Source of the DNA: Neostapfia colusana
Taxonomy: Eukaryota; Streptophyta; Magnoliopsida; Poales; Poaceae
Direction: 5' to 3'
DNA length: 64,000 nucleotides
Assembly (NCBI GenBank): GCA_030760725.1
Contig: JASWHV010000012.1
Location: forward strand, 49,507,652-49,571,651
The notes under the pieces are model-generated. The model did no database searches, had not been told where the DNA came from, and was given only the letters and a program-made list of their open reading frames with translations. The first letter of the stretch is position 1; every line of letters begins with the position of its first letter. The position numbers and the translations under genes were made by a program. Below, one piece after another: positions 1 to 9,662 of this stretch.

Positions 1-299
1 CGAAGTAATATTTTGGCAGCCTGACGGCGCCTAAGTGACATCTCTAGTGTTGGGTTTTTTCGAGGAGATCGAGCAGCCTTACATAGGCACAGATTTCCAC
101 AAAAGGCTCTTCATTAAATACCGTCTGTGAAGATGTATTAGTGCATGCGGTTTGTAAATTATAGTTTAGAACCGCAACCGCCTGAGCGGCCTAATATAGG
201 TGTAGATTTCATAAGCGGCTCTTAGTTAAACACCGCCTGTGAAAAATGTTTGAATTATGTTATTTCTAGGCGGCCTTATATAGGCTCAGATTTCACAGG
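1..299. repeat. CACTA subterminal repeat region, left part
   Basis: At least three related units are visible (about 80-135, 187-248 and 269-299). Each pairs a 'CACAGGCGGCTCTT'-like motif with a downstream inverted 'ACCGCCTGTGA' motif across an AT spacer. Such inverted subterminal motifs are where CACTA (En/Spm) transposases bind. The third unit breaks off at about 299, exactly where an exonuclease gene fragment begins, and the same motif resumes at about 1803 and 2556. No terminal CACTA inverted repeat is visible, so the element's outer left end lies outside the window or is lost. Confidence 0.6.
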
Positions 300-1071
300 C
301 TAAGGTGCTCTATAACACGCAGATCGTCGCCGCGTAGGACTGGCAATTTGTAGCCATGTTGCCTGTCATCATCGGAGTCCGTGCTGACGTACCCTGGCAA
401 GGGGCACTGCTCCCAGACCGGAGATGGTGAGGAAGCCTGACGGGAGAGCAGCAGCACACAAATCTGGTAAGAGGTAAACGCATCGATGTAGGCATACTCC
501 ACCTGTTGTGGCGACAAGATCACCTTATCCCACTTATCCCACTTGACATCCTTCGCCTTGTCGATGTGCACATTCATCACCTCGAGCACCAGGGTTTTGA
601 GCGACCCCGACATGAGTTCCGACCGGTGCAGCACCTTCATGGCAAGGTCTCGGAACTCAACAACATTTGCTACCTCGAAGCCGTAGTCCTCGCAACCGCT
701 TTATGTCGCTACTGATATTGACGCTGGAAAAAATTGTTGTGCGGAAAGGTGAAGAAGTTTTTCAGGGCACTCTCCGAGACATAGTCCACGAGAATGATCA
801 GGAAGATGAGGCAGTGGCGGCCCACGCAGAGCTGCAGGACGACCGTCTTGTACAACTTGCGACCGCCCGAGTTCTTGACGTCGTACCACTCTGTGTCCAG
901 GCCGATGATGAGGGGCCCCAGGTTGTTCCCATGAACTTGCAAAAGAAAGTGCTCGACATCGGTGCCGGAGGACGTGACGGTGGTCTTGATCACGGTGCCA
1001 TTCAACATGACCTCGGTGGTATTGGTTGCATCACTTTGGGTCGCCAACTGTGTTGGTTGGAGCCGCCGCAA
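293..1071 (-). pseudogene. WRN-like DEDDy 3'-5' exonuclease fragment
   Basis: Reading leftward on the minus strand, the first frame (1071-709) carries exonuclease motif I as GLDTEWYDV, with catalytic Asp and Glu, followed by the typical LQLCVGRHCLIF stretch. Motif II appears as DIKRL at 693-707, but in a different frame. Motif III (VEYAYIDAFTSYQ, the Y-x3-D pair) follows in the 293-640 frame. Three frames are therefore needed to read one domain, and an in-frame stop lies between the pieces, so this is a pseudogene. The family is the RNase D/DnaQ-fold exonuclease found in plant Werner-syndrome-exonuclease-like proteins, which trim DNA or RNA 3' ends. The last codons of the left frame already lie in CACTA subterminal sequence, which suggests the host-gene fragment was captured by the transposon. 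It is antisense to the transposase. The family call is strong; capture rather than chance insertion is inference. Confidence 0.8.
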
Positions 1072-1422
1072 CCAGAGACAACCATCGAGAGCGGTTCACC
1101 GGCGGGCCACCAGAATGTTGCAGCTTGGCTCCCTGGTTGTTCGCCAACGGGCCACCAGAAGGTTGCCGCTTGGCTCCAGCGCTTGACTCCGGGAGCGCCA
1201 ACGACGGTTGCTTGCATTTTCCGCCTTGATGATTAACAATGGGGAGGGGAGACGAGGATCTTACAAACGCCATGGTTGTGAAGAGCGAGGAAGATGGAAG
1301 GGTGCTGCGAAGAATATGAGGAAGGGTGCTGCGAGGAAGATGAGGAAGGGCATGACAACTGCTTATTATAAAGGCGTTTCAGATTCTAGCGGTTGCAGCA
1401 CCGTCGACGAGGCGCCATAACT
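1072..1422. other. Upstream part of the captured gene segment
   Basis: This GC-richer stretch lies upstream of the minus-strand exonuclease fragment and may hold its former N-terminus and 5' region. It contains a 29-bp near-perfect direct repeat (1104-1132 and 1149-1177) beginning GGGCCACCAGAA. Around 1300-1350 there is a small GA-rich repeat (AAGATGAGGAAGGG-type). No protein family is recognised, and short open frames here look accidental. Confidence 0.4.
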
Positions 1423-1825
1423 GAATGATGGATAATTTGAATTTTAACATGTTGGATTGATTAAAAAAATAAAAAATTCATACATGTATAAGTAAGACAA
1501 TATGTTCATACAAACCAACTTTCATTAGAAGGTCCTTTTTTTAGGAGATATGAAAATCTGAATAATATGTGCATATAAATTAATGTTATTTTTACCATAA
1601 CATAACATTGTTACCTATATAAGTTTTAAACTTTTTATTCTATCTGGTATATATTAATTTTTGAAGAATATAGAAAAAAAATCATTGAGTTTAAACTTAA
1701 TTTGCAGAATCTATACATGTTTGAGTATTTATAATGGAATCTAAATAAAAAATGAACCAAAGAAAGAAGAAACTGAAGAGCAGACCTATGAAGAGGCAGT
1801 TATCGCAGACGGTTTTTAATATCGA
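1423..1825. repeat. Internal direct repeat, copy 1 (~400 bp)
   Basis: This AT-rich segment starts GAATGATGGATAATTTGAAT and ends near a CGCAGACGGTTTTTAATA motif. It is matched along its length by 2183-2581 in the same orientation, with point changes and small gaps. A decayed third trace is at about 6345-6387, beyond the transposase. The repeat ends in CACTA subterminal motifs, so the pair belongs to the transposon's non-coding 5' part. Confidence 0.75.
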
Positions 1826-2182
1826 ACCGCCTGTGAAAAATGTTTACGAATTTTAGAATTAATTAATATTCTTGATCAAAATAAGGGGCTTGTAAAGCCC
1901 AAATTCCAAGTTCTTGTAATATGATTTAGTATTACAGGTGCTCATTAAATTTGACTTGGAAAAACCTTTGAAATTGGCCAGAACATGAAAAATAAATAAA
2001 TAAGTTATTTGTCATTTTTGTATCTTGCATAATACAATAATTTTGTGATTGCATTTTTCTATAGGACTTTTTAGTTATCATATCAACCTCTATGATTTTT
2101 TTCTGATTTTTACAAAATTGTTTGTATCAATGTGTGTTTAAAATTAAAAAAAATGCCTCATATGTATATGAGCATTTCATTA
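1826..2182. other. AT-rich spacer between the CACTA direct repeats
   Basis: The segment begins with the subterminal motif ACCGCCTGTGAAAAATG and is otherwise AT-rich DNA with no coding signal. I see no other repeat or gene in it. Confidence 0.5.
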
Positions 2183-2581
2183 GAATGATGGATAATTTGA
2201 ATTTTGACATGTTAGATTACTTTAAAAAATTAAAAAAATTCATACATGCATAGATAAGACAATATGTTCATACAAACCAACTTTCAGTGAAAGATCCATT
2301 TTTTAGGAGATATGAAAATCTATGTGCATATAAATTAATGCTATATTTACCAGAACATAATAATGTTACTTATATAATTTTTAAACTTTTTGTTTCATCT
2401 GGTATATATTAATTTTTGAAGAAAATAGAAAAAAAACATCGAGTTTGGACTTAATTTAGAGAATCTATATATGTTTGAGTATTTATATTAGAATCTAAAT
2501 AAAAAATGAAGCAAAGGAAGAAGAAACTGAAGATCAGACCTATGAAGAGGCAACTATCGCAGGCGGTTTTAAATATAGAAT
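2183..2581. repeat. Internal direct repeat, copy 2 (~400 bp)
   Basis: Second copy of the segment at 1423-1825. It ends with GCAGGCGGTTTTAAATATAG, a subterminal CACTA motif. It lies directly upstream of the presumed transposase promoter. Confidence 0.75.
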
Positions 2582-2612
2582 CACCTTAAAACCTGCCTAT
2601 GATAATGGACGA

Positions 2613-2622
2613 CTATATAAAG
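2613..2622 (+). promoter_or_regulatory. Probable TATA box of the CACTA transposase gene
   Basis: CTATATAAAG is a good plant TATA box. It lies about 320 bp upstream of the first transposase codons, with a GC-rich leader (about 2625-2830) and an AT-rich, intron-like stretch in between. Its position just inside the subterminal repeats fits a CACTA promoter. No transcript evidence is available. Confidence 0.45.
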
Positions 2623-2933
2623 CACCGCTCGGGCACCGCAAAAACCTAACTCTGGAGATTTCACATCGACGCCGCCAGGCTGCCAAAAAATACATTTCCC
2701 CCTCGCCGCCGCTGCCATCCTGGCCGTAGCAGCCGCCGCCGTCCTCTCCCTCGCTATCGAGCCCACGTCGCCGTCCTCGCCCTCGCCTCCAAGCGTGCAA
2801 ACGTTGTCGTCCTCGCCTCCAAGTGTCATCACTGTACGCTAGCTTTATGAACCTTGTGTTCAACTTTTAGCCTTCACTTGCATTTAAGAAATGGTTAATA
2901 TCATATTTTTATTTTTAATGTTTGACATAGAAG
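2623..2933 (+). other. Leader and possible intron of the transposase gene
   Basis: About 2625-2830 is rich in CGCCGCC/CCTCGCC repeats, as in grass 5' untranslated exons. It then turns AT-rich up to the ATG at 2934. An intron here is plausible but I could not fix splice sites. Minus-strand open frames in this stretch are composition artefacts. Confidence 0.35.
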
Positions 2934-5900
2934 ATGGACCACCGAGCGTGGATGTACAACATGCCAAGACCTGATCCTATGTATATTCAAAATATTGCAA
3001 ACTTTATTGAAGCGTCCAAGAGACATGCGAAGATGCAAAAGATAGATGACATATTATTTCCATGTATCGACTGTGAAAATAAGATTGCTTGGATAGATAC
3101 TATAGTAATCCAATCTCATTTGGTGAAAAGGGGTTTAAAAAAAACTACACAATAAGGACAGAGCATGGTGAGTTAGATACACATGAGGTGGATAAAGACG
3201 ATAAGAGAGGTTCTGATGACGATAATGCTCATATCAATTATGGTAGTGACAATCAGGATGATGATGATGAGTTTGATTGTGAGGAGATGTTGTGTCACAT
3301 TGAACCACATCTATTGATTTCTATGGGAGCAAGTAAATGTTTATGTAAAATGGAGACACTGCAGAATGCGGCGACGGTGCTCTTATATGATGAATCAAAG
3401 GGTTGTGGTGAAGAGTTTACTACATTGCGTGCAGTCCTAGAACTACTAAAGTTAAAAATCACACAAGGATGGTCTGATCGTAGTTTCTCTAATCTTTTGA
3501 AATGTTTGGCAGAAATTTTTCCAAATCCCAATAAATTCTCAGAAGCACTTATAAAGCGAAGAAACTTCTTTGCTCGATGTCACTAGGTTTGACAAAAATA
3601 CATGCTTGTGTGAATCATTGTATTCTGTATCGCAAAGAGCATGAGCTCGCAACTAGATGCCCCATCTGCGGTGTCAGTAGATACAAAAGGACTACAATCA
3701 CTAGTATGTTACCAACATGAATAAGGCCCTGAGAATAAGAAGAATATTATTGGCCCTGAAGGTGACGATGACGATACTTCTGACGATGCAGGCGGGAAGA
3801 ATAAGAGAAAAATTCCTACCTTGGTGATGTGGTACCTTCCAGTAATTGATCGCTTGAAGCGTTTTTTCTCAAACTCTAGGGAGGTTGAACTTATGCGTTG
3901 GCATCCGAGCAGTGCAGGAAGAATGAAACACATATTCGACACCCTGGTGATACAATCCAGTGGAAAAATTTTGATATTCGGTATCCAAAGTTTGCAATGG
4001 AAATAAAAAATATAAGGTTTGCCTTGGGTACAGACGGAATGAATCCGTTTGGTGAAAAAGGAGCATACACAGCACATTGCCCGTGGTATTAACGATGTAC
4101 AATCTACTAACGTAGTTGTGTCAGAAAAGGAAATATATTTTGTTATCTATTCTTATACAAGGTCTGAAACAACTGAGCATCGAAATTGATGTGTTCTTGG
4201 AACCTCTAATAGAAGATATGGCGAAACTGTGGAATGAAGGGCTACGTACATCGGACGAGTACAAGCGGGAGTATTTCACGCTAAGAGCATTTATATTTAT
4301 TACCATGCATGATTATCCCGAACTATTTACATTATCGAGACAAATGAAAGGGAAGAAAGGTTGTGTAAGGTGTGTGGATGAAACTGAATTTTCGTACCTC
4401 ACTAAATCCAGAAAGACGGTGTACATGAGACACCGACGGTTCTTGACAGATACACAAGTACAGGAAGATGAAACAACAATTTGATAACACAATCAAAAAA
4501 GATACCACACCAAAATATTACAGTAGAAAACTCGTGTTCGAATTGGTCAAGAACATTCAGGTTGCTTTTGGTAAGGGCAAAAAAATGTAAATGAACAAAG
4601 AGAAAGAAAACTACATCTTCGGATGATACAACTGACACGACTTTCAAGAAACAATTGATTTTTTCAAGTATCTTCCCTACTGGAAGAACCTGAAAGTTTG
4701 CCATAGTATTGATTTGATGCACGTTACAAAGAATATATTTGACAGCATCATTGTATCCTTGTTGGACATGCCGAGGAAAACAAAGGACAGATTAAAATCA
4801 CGTATGGACCTAGTAAATCTTGATATGAGACCAGAGCTTTACCCAATAGAAAAGGCAACCGGGAAGCATTACCTTCCCCCAGCCAGCTACAACTTGACAC
4901 TACAGGAGAAAAAGGCAATTTGCGAATCCTTACGTGAGATCAGAGTGCCCACGAGTTTCTTATCCAATATCTGCAAACTAGTCTCGATGAAAGACCATTG
5001 TTCATTCAGCTATAATTCTCACGACTATCACATGATGATGACAGTGTTCCTTGCCATTGCAATAAGGGTCATCAAAACTGAGCATGTAAAAGTTGTCATC
5101 ACACATTTGTGTTACTTCTTCAATGCAGTATCGCAAAAGGTGATAGCCTGGGAAGACTTAGACTATTTGAAAACGTACATCGTCGAGACTATGTGCAAGC
5201 TTTAGATGTTTTTCCCACCATCCTTTTTCGATATGCAGGTACACCTAATCATACATCTTGTTGATCAGATAAAAGCATTGGGGCCACTATATTTACATCA
5301 TATGTTTCCGTTGGAGAGATATTTAAGAGTATTAAAGGGTTATGTGCAGAACCGTGCTCGCCCAAAGGGTTCAATTATGGAAGGATACACTACTGAAGAA
5401 GTGATTGAGGGTTGCGCTGATTACATCAAAGATTGAAAGCCGATAGGTGTGCCTGTACCAGTACATGAGGGTAGACTATGTGGGAGAGGCAAAGTGGGTA
5501 AGAAAACTTTTATCGTTCAGGATTACAAATTAGTACACTGGGCACATTTTGGTGTACTACAACAGCACACAATAGCTGAGTCGTACATCGAGGAACACGA
5601 AATTTAGCTTCGCAGAAAAAACAAAGGTCGAACAAAGGACTAGATTATGAAAGAGCACAGAAGACCTTTCACTGAATGGTTAATGGACAAATATATACCA
5701 TACGGAGACTCTGATGAAGAGGCAACAATGAAGAAGTTAGATTCTGGCCCATCTGCTTTGGTGACATCAAGGCAAGCATATGACATTAATTGTTACACAT
5801 TTTACACTAAGGAAAAAGACGGTAAGAGTGTTGCACAAAGTAGTGGTGTTCGTATAGAGGCTTATGATCCACAAGGACAGAAGACCACATACTTCGGGTT

Positions 5901-6157
5901 CATAGAGGAAATATGCGAACTCAATTATGGCGAAAGAATGCAAATGCCCGTGCCAATGGGTCAAACATTCTGATGGTGTGAAAGTGGACAACTATGGGCA
6001 GACACTGGTAGACTCGAACAAACTGGGTTATAAAGATGACCTGCGGGTTCTCGCCGATCGTGTTGCACAAAATTTTTATGTACATGATCCAGGAACTGAG
6101 AAGATGCACGTAGTTGTTTCTGGAAAGCAAAATATTGTTAGGGTTCAGAATTTATGA
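2934..6157 (+). pseudogene. CACTA (TNP2-type) transposase, decayed
   Basis: Pieces of a CACTA transposase occur in the expected order across shifting frames. The N-terminal transposase-associated domain begins MDHRAWMYN at 2934 and includes the PCIDCENK cysteine motif. An acidic linker is at 3180-3290. The central TNP2 domain includes GWSDRSFSNLL (~3469), then the KIHACVN and CPICG zinc-binding motifs (about 3598-3672), then a WYLPVIDRLKRFF block (3829), then DIRYPKFAMEI and GMNPFGEKG (about 3972-4062). Later blocks are VFLEPLIEDMAKLW (4192), MHVTKNIFDS (4717), a DUF4218-like region (about 5200-5436) and a DUF4216-like C-terminus with VKVDNYGQTLVDSNKLGYKDD (5981-6044). Frame shifts occur, for example, in the A-run near 3137-3145, and stops separate every block, so no active enzyme is encoded. 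In life the protein would bind subterminal repeats and cut the CACTA ends. Family call very likely. Confidence 0.88.
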
Positions 6158-6388
6158 GATAAAGAAGAGGAATATAATCAATATGAAGAGGAATATAATC
6201 AATATAAAGAAGCATTAAAAAAGATTTGAAACCCTATATGCGAGAAGATGTCAATGCTGGAAAAAATTTATGACATATATTTTATATATTTGTAATATTG
6301 TAATGAAGCTTTAATGTTTTAATTTGACAATTTTTCTCTTTTAATATTTGAATTTTGACATGTTGGAATGATTGTAAAAAATTAACAA
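6158..6388 (+). other. 3' flank of the CACTA transposase
   Basis: AT-rich untranslated-type sequence. It has a duplicated GAGGAATATAATCAATAT motif (about 6167 and 6188). From about 6345 there is a short trace of the 1423/2183 repeat (TTTGAATTTTGACATGTTGG). That trace stops abruptly at about 6388, where GC-rich gypsy sequence starts, so the CACTA right end is missing. Confidence 0.55.
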
Positions 6389-6680
6389 AATCACTCCTCC
6401 CGGCCTGCTCGGAACAAGCCTGCGAGGTTTTTTTCTTTCCGGAGAGGGCTTGGCACCCTTCGTGACGTGGCCTCGAGAGAGCGGATGAACATATGGATTT
6501 ACGTGGTTCGGGCCGCCGGAGCGTAATACCATACGTCCATGGGTGTGCTTGTTCTATTGCTTTTGCATGAGCGCTTGTGCGTACTGTGATCTGGAGAGCG
6601 GGGAATCGGAACCCCTTGAAGGGTGGTCACCCCGGTCATTTTATAGTTCAAGACCGGGGTGGTTACAATGAGGCTTGGGG
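6389..6680 (-). repeat. LTR-like end of element H
   Basis: On the minus strand there is a TATA-like ACTATAAAATG (plus 6638-6648). Downstream lies a GGTATTACGCTCCGGCGGCC block (plus about 6510-6530) of the kind seen in R-U5 of Tat-lineage LTRs. This fits the U3/R/U5 order of a minus-strand 3' LTR. The outer end at 6389 lacks a clean TG...CA terminus, so the boundary is approximate and the LTR start within 6680-7090 is not defined. Confidence 0.5.
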
Positions 6681-7090
6681 CTAGACAGGTGGCTCCAAAG
6701 CTTTGAGTGTCCTATACATGATCTAGGGCTTCGTCCTCTGAGTAGAGTGGCCGGCGGGGGAGTTAAGTCCCTCCGTCCGGCGCGCTGAGCGCCCATGACC
6801 GCATGTCATGTGATGATGAAGACATCGTCTTGTCGCCTTGTCTCCTCGCCCCGTTTGGGCGTCTTAGTGCCGTTGGGCAGCACTGTACTGCTGTCATGCC
6901 CTATCGTCCTGTCTTTTCACCGTAATGGCGAACAGGCAAGGGACGGAGGCATGCATAGTGAGCCAAGCTCCTGGGGAAGGCGCGAGCCTTGAATGCGAAT
7001 CCTGACAGTGCACTTCCTTCTTGACTTCGTTGACCCACGGCCCATAAAGAATCGTGGGGCACGCGGCGGCTCTGGAGCTCTTATGGACGG
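6681..7090. other. Element H non-coding segment
   Basis: GC-rich sequence without a recognisable coding frame. It lies between the LTR-like promoter block and the first CACGTG repeat array, and probably includes U3 of the minus-strand LTR. I see no further structure. Confidence 0.35.
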
Positions 7091-7094
7091 GCTT

Positions 7095-7560
7095 GGTGTG
7101 TGGGGACACGTGGCGGCTTTGGATTTTACCTCAGCGGGGGGGACTCCGACTGGAGCCCAGGGCACGTGTCAGCACTGGAGCTATCCTCAACGGGGAGGCG
7201 GCTCAGAGACAGGAGACACGTGGCAGCTCAGGACTTCACCTCAGCGGGGAAGCTCAGACCGGAGCCCGGGGCACTTGTCAGCACCGGGGCTGTCCTCAGC
7301 AGGGAGGCGGCTCGGAGCCGGAGAACATGTGGCAGCTCCGGACCTCACCTCAGCGGGGACGCTTGGACCGAAGCCCGGGACACGTGTCAGCACCGGAGCT
7401 GTCCTCAGCGGGGAGGTGGCCCGATGTCAGGGACACATGGCGACTCCAGACCTTACCTCAGCGGGGAGGCTTCAGGTCGGAGCCCTAGGCACGTGTCAGC
7501 TCCGGAGCTCAAGCACACGTGGTAGCCCAAGAGTTGACCATGGGGCCCAAGGCACATGGC
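7095..7560. repeat. CACGTG-centred tandem array 1 in element H
   Basis: About nine units repeat at roughly 55-bp intervals. Each has a core such as GACACGTGGCAG or GGCACGTGTCAG (cores near 7105, 7160, 7216, 7270, 7324, 7379, 7433, 7488, 7514), followed by CCGGAGCT-like and CTCAGCGGGGAGG blocks. Two subtypes alternate, so a 110-bp higher-order unit is apparent. CACGTG is the plant G-box/ABRE core. Long open frames across the array come from the period and base composition and are not genes. Confidence 0.85.
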
Positions 7561-7886
7561 TTATGCTGGGGCCCACATCAGCAGGGAGGCAGGGCCCAGG
7601 CTGTCTTTTACCCACTACGCGGGGGTATCCGATCTGTAGAGTATTGACAGTGGCCCCCAGGCCCATCTCGGGGGAGGCACTGAGCCCGCAGGTGGGGCCC
7701 CCATCTCTCCCGTGTAGTGGTTTTGAACCAGTACTTTGGAAACCAAAGTGGTGGCGAGACTTTCGCGTAGTGTACGAGTGGTTGAACCGAGCACGCGAAA
7801 AGGTTGCACGTCCTTGGCATAGTGGGCGTATTCAGTCAAAGCAGTAGTGCGTCATCGTGTTTACTCCTGACTTGGCGGGTCACGAT
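7561..7886. other. Element H spacer, unannotated
   Basis: GC-rich non-coding sequence between two repeat blocks. No gene, promoter or repeat recognised. Confidence 0.35.
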
Positions 7887-8425
7887 AATGCACTCGAGGG
7901 GTTGCCTCGGGTTAATTACGGCGGCAGCCCATAGGCCGCAGGAATACCGCATTGCCTCCCTCGGGAACTGCCGGACATTCCCGAGTCTGTACTCGTCTGT
8001 CTCGCCAGTGTCTGACTAGTGGACCTGGATCCTACCTGTCACTGGTGGGGGCGAGTGCTAAAGCGACGCGCTCGAGGGGTTGCCTCGAGGCACTTACTGC
8101 AGCAGCCAACGGGTTGGCTGCTGCAGTTCCACCACGCCTCTTTTCTCGGGGACCGCCGTACATCCCCAAAATGTTACTCACCTGGCCCCCGGTGTCTGAT
8201 GGGTGGACCTGGGTCCTACCCATGTACGGGGAGGTGAGTCCCTAGGCGCCATGCCCAAGGGTTTCCTTGGGTCATTTACTGCGTCAACCGATGAGTTAGT
8301 TGCTCCGCTCTCCTCGGGAACCATCGGACGTTCCCAAGAGGTTATCCTCCCAGCACCCAGTGTTTGATGGGTGGACCTGGATCCTACCCACCGTTTGGGG
8401 AGGCGAATAACCCATGGCATGCAGA
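7887..8425. repeat. Three ~180-bp tandem units in element H
   Basis: Units begin at about 7891 (CTCGAGGGGTTGCCTCGGG), 8071 (CTCGAGGGGTTGCCTCGAGG) and 8247 (GCCCAAGGGTTTCCTTGGG). Each continues with a CGGGAACYGCCGGAC-type block and a GGGTGGACCTGGRTCCTACCC-like block. The third unit has diverged most. Together they form a second, unrelated tandem family inside the same non-coding tail. Confidence 0.8.
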
Positions 8426-8984
8426 GGGGAAACCCAATCGCCGTGCCTGTTGCTCTGCCAGAGGTCATGGCTGAGCATAAAAGGGGGCCTTCCGATGTAG
8501 GATGGCGCCCCCTCACCATGTGGCCTTTGTTATCCTCTTGCACGCTGGAAGTTCCTGCTTCCCGGCATTGTTGCCATCCTTGATCTTATAGCATGTGACT
8601 GTCTCACTGCGCAGAGATTGGCTCAGGAGACAACCAGGCAGGCCACGGAGTAGGAAATTACTTGACTTGTAGCTGCTGAGTTCCTTAGTTGTCTTGTATC
8701 CCCTTTTTTATGCCAGAACTCTGTTATTAACGAAAGCATCTTTGTTTCAAGTCTTTCATTGTCCTATGTCATAGATGTAGACTTTGGACCCTTAGCAGCG
8801 CAAGGGTCCAGGATGACTTAGCCAACGTCGGTAGCTCTTTGGCCGATGTCTTGAGCTTGTTCCTTTGGGTCCTTAGCAGCGTAAGGGCCCAAGGCGCTCC
8901 GGCGGTGTGACTACCACCCTTTCCAGATCCTCGGCAGTGCAAGGATTTGAAGGAAGTTCGGCCCTTGTCCCCAGCTCTTTCCAG
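8426..8984. other. Element H spacer
   Basis: Non-coding. It has a CATAAAAGGGGG motif at about 8475 that could be a plus-strand TATA box. Two CCTTAGCAGCGYAAGGG motifs (about 8790 and 8874) each have partly palindromic ends. No protein match recognised. Confidence 0.35.
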
Positions 8985-9425
8985 GGAGACACATGACAGC
9001 TCTAGACTTCTCCTCAGACGGGAGACTCCGCCCGGAGCCCGGGACACGTGTCTGCACCGGAGTTGTCCTCCGCGGGGGGTGGGGGGAGCGCTCGGAGCCT
9101 AGGGACACGTGGTCGTTCCGGACCCCACCCTGCGGGGAGTTCCGGACCAGAGCCTATGGCACGTGTCTGCACCAGAGCTGTTCTCAGTGGAGAGGCGGCT
9201 CGGAGCCTGGGGACACGTGGTAGCTTTGGACTTCTCCCAGCAGGGAGGCTCGGACTCGATCCCGGGGCAGATGTGAGCTCCGAAGCTGTCCTCAATGGGG
9301 AGGAGGTTCTGTGCCAGGTGACGCGTGGTAGCTCCAGGTTCCACCTCAGCAAGGAGGCTTCACCCGGACCTCAAGCATACGTGGCAGCACCAGGACCGAC
9401 GTTAGGGCCAAGGACACGTGGCTTT
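8985..9425. repeat. CACGTG-centred tandem array 2 in element H
   Basis: A second, less regular array with the same consensus as 7095-7560. Cores lie near 8990, 9045, 9104, 9158, 9213, 9320, 9378 and 9415, mostly GACACGTGG or CACGTGTCTGCACC, with CGGAGC blocks between. It adjoins the pol end and is separated from array 1 by the 180-bp triplication. Confidence 0.8.
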
Positions 9426-9662
9426 ACCCGTTTACAGCTGATGTGCTTGAGGAAGCGCAAACTGCAAAGGGAGAATGCACAGGACAAGGAAACGTTTTCT
9501 CATTTCAGGCTCTTCTTCATAGGAGGAAACATGCCGTACTAGAAGGCAGCGACCCATCCCAGACGTTGAGAGTGGCAGGACTCCTTTGGGACTTAGCTGT
9601 TCTAAGCGCTGCTCCTAGACACTATGACACCCTTTTAGAGAAAACAGAACCCTACCACTGCG
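9426..9662. other. Spacer between array 2 and the pol end of H
   Basis: Non-coding sequence directly downstream (minus strand) of the integrase stop at 9663. No polypurine tract or other signal identified with confidence. Confidence 0.35.

Noticed and set aside
6993..7847. 284-codon open frame on the plus strand
   Set aside because: It runs through the CACGTG tandem array. The Gly/Ala/Pro-rich translation simply repeats with the DNA period and has no protein-family features.
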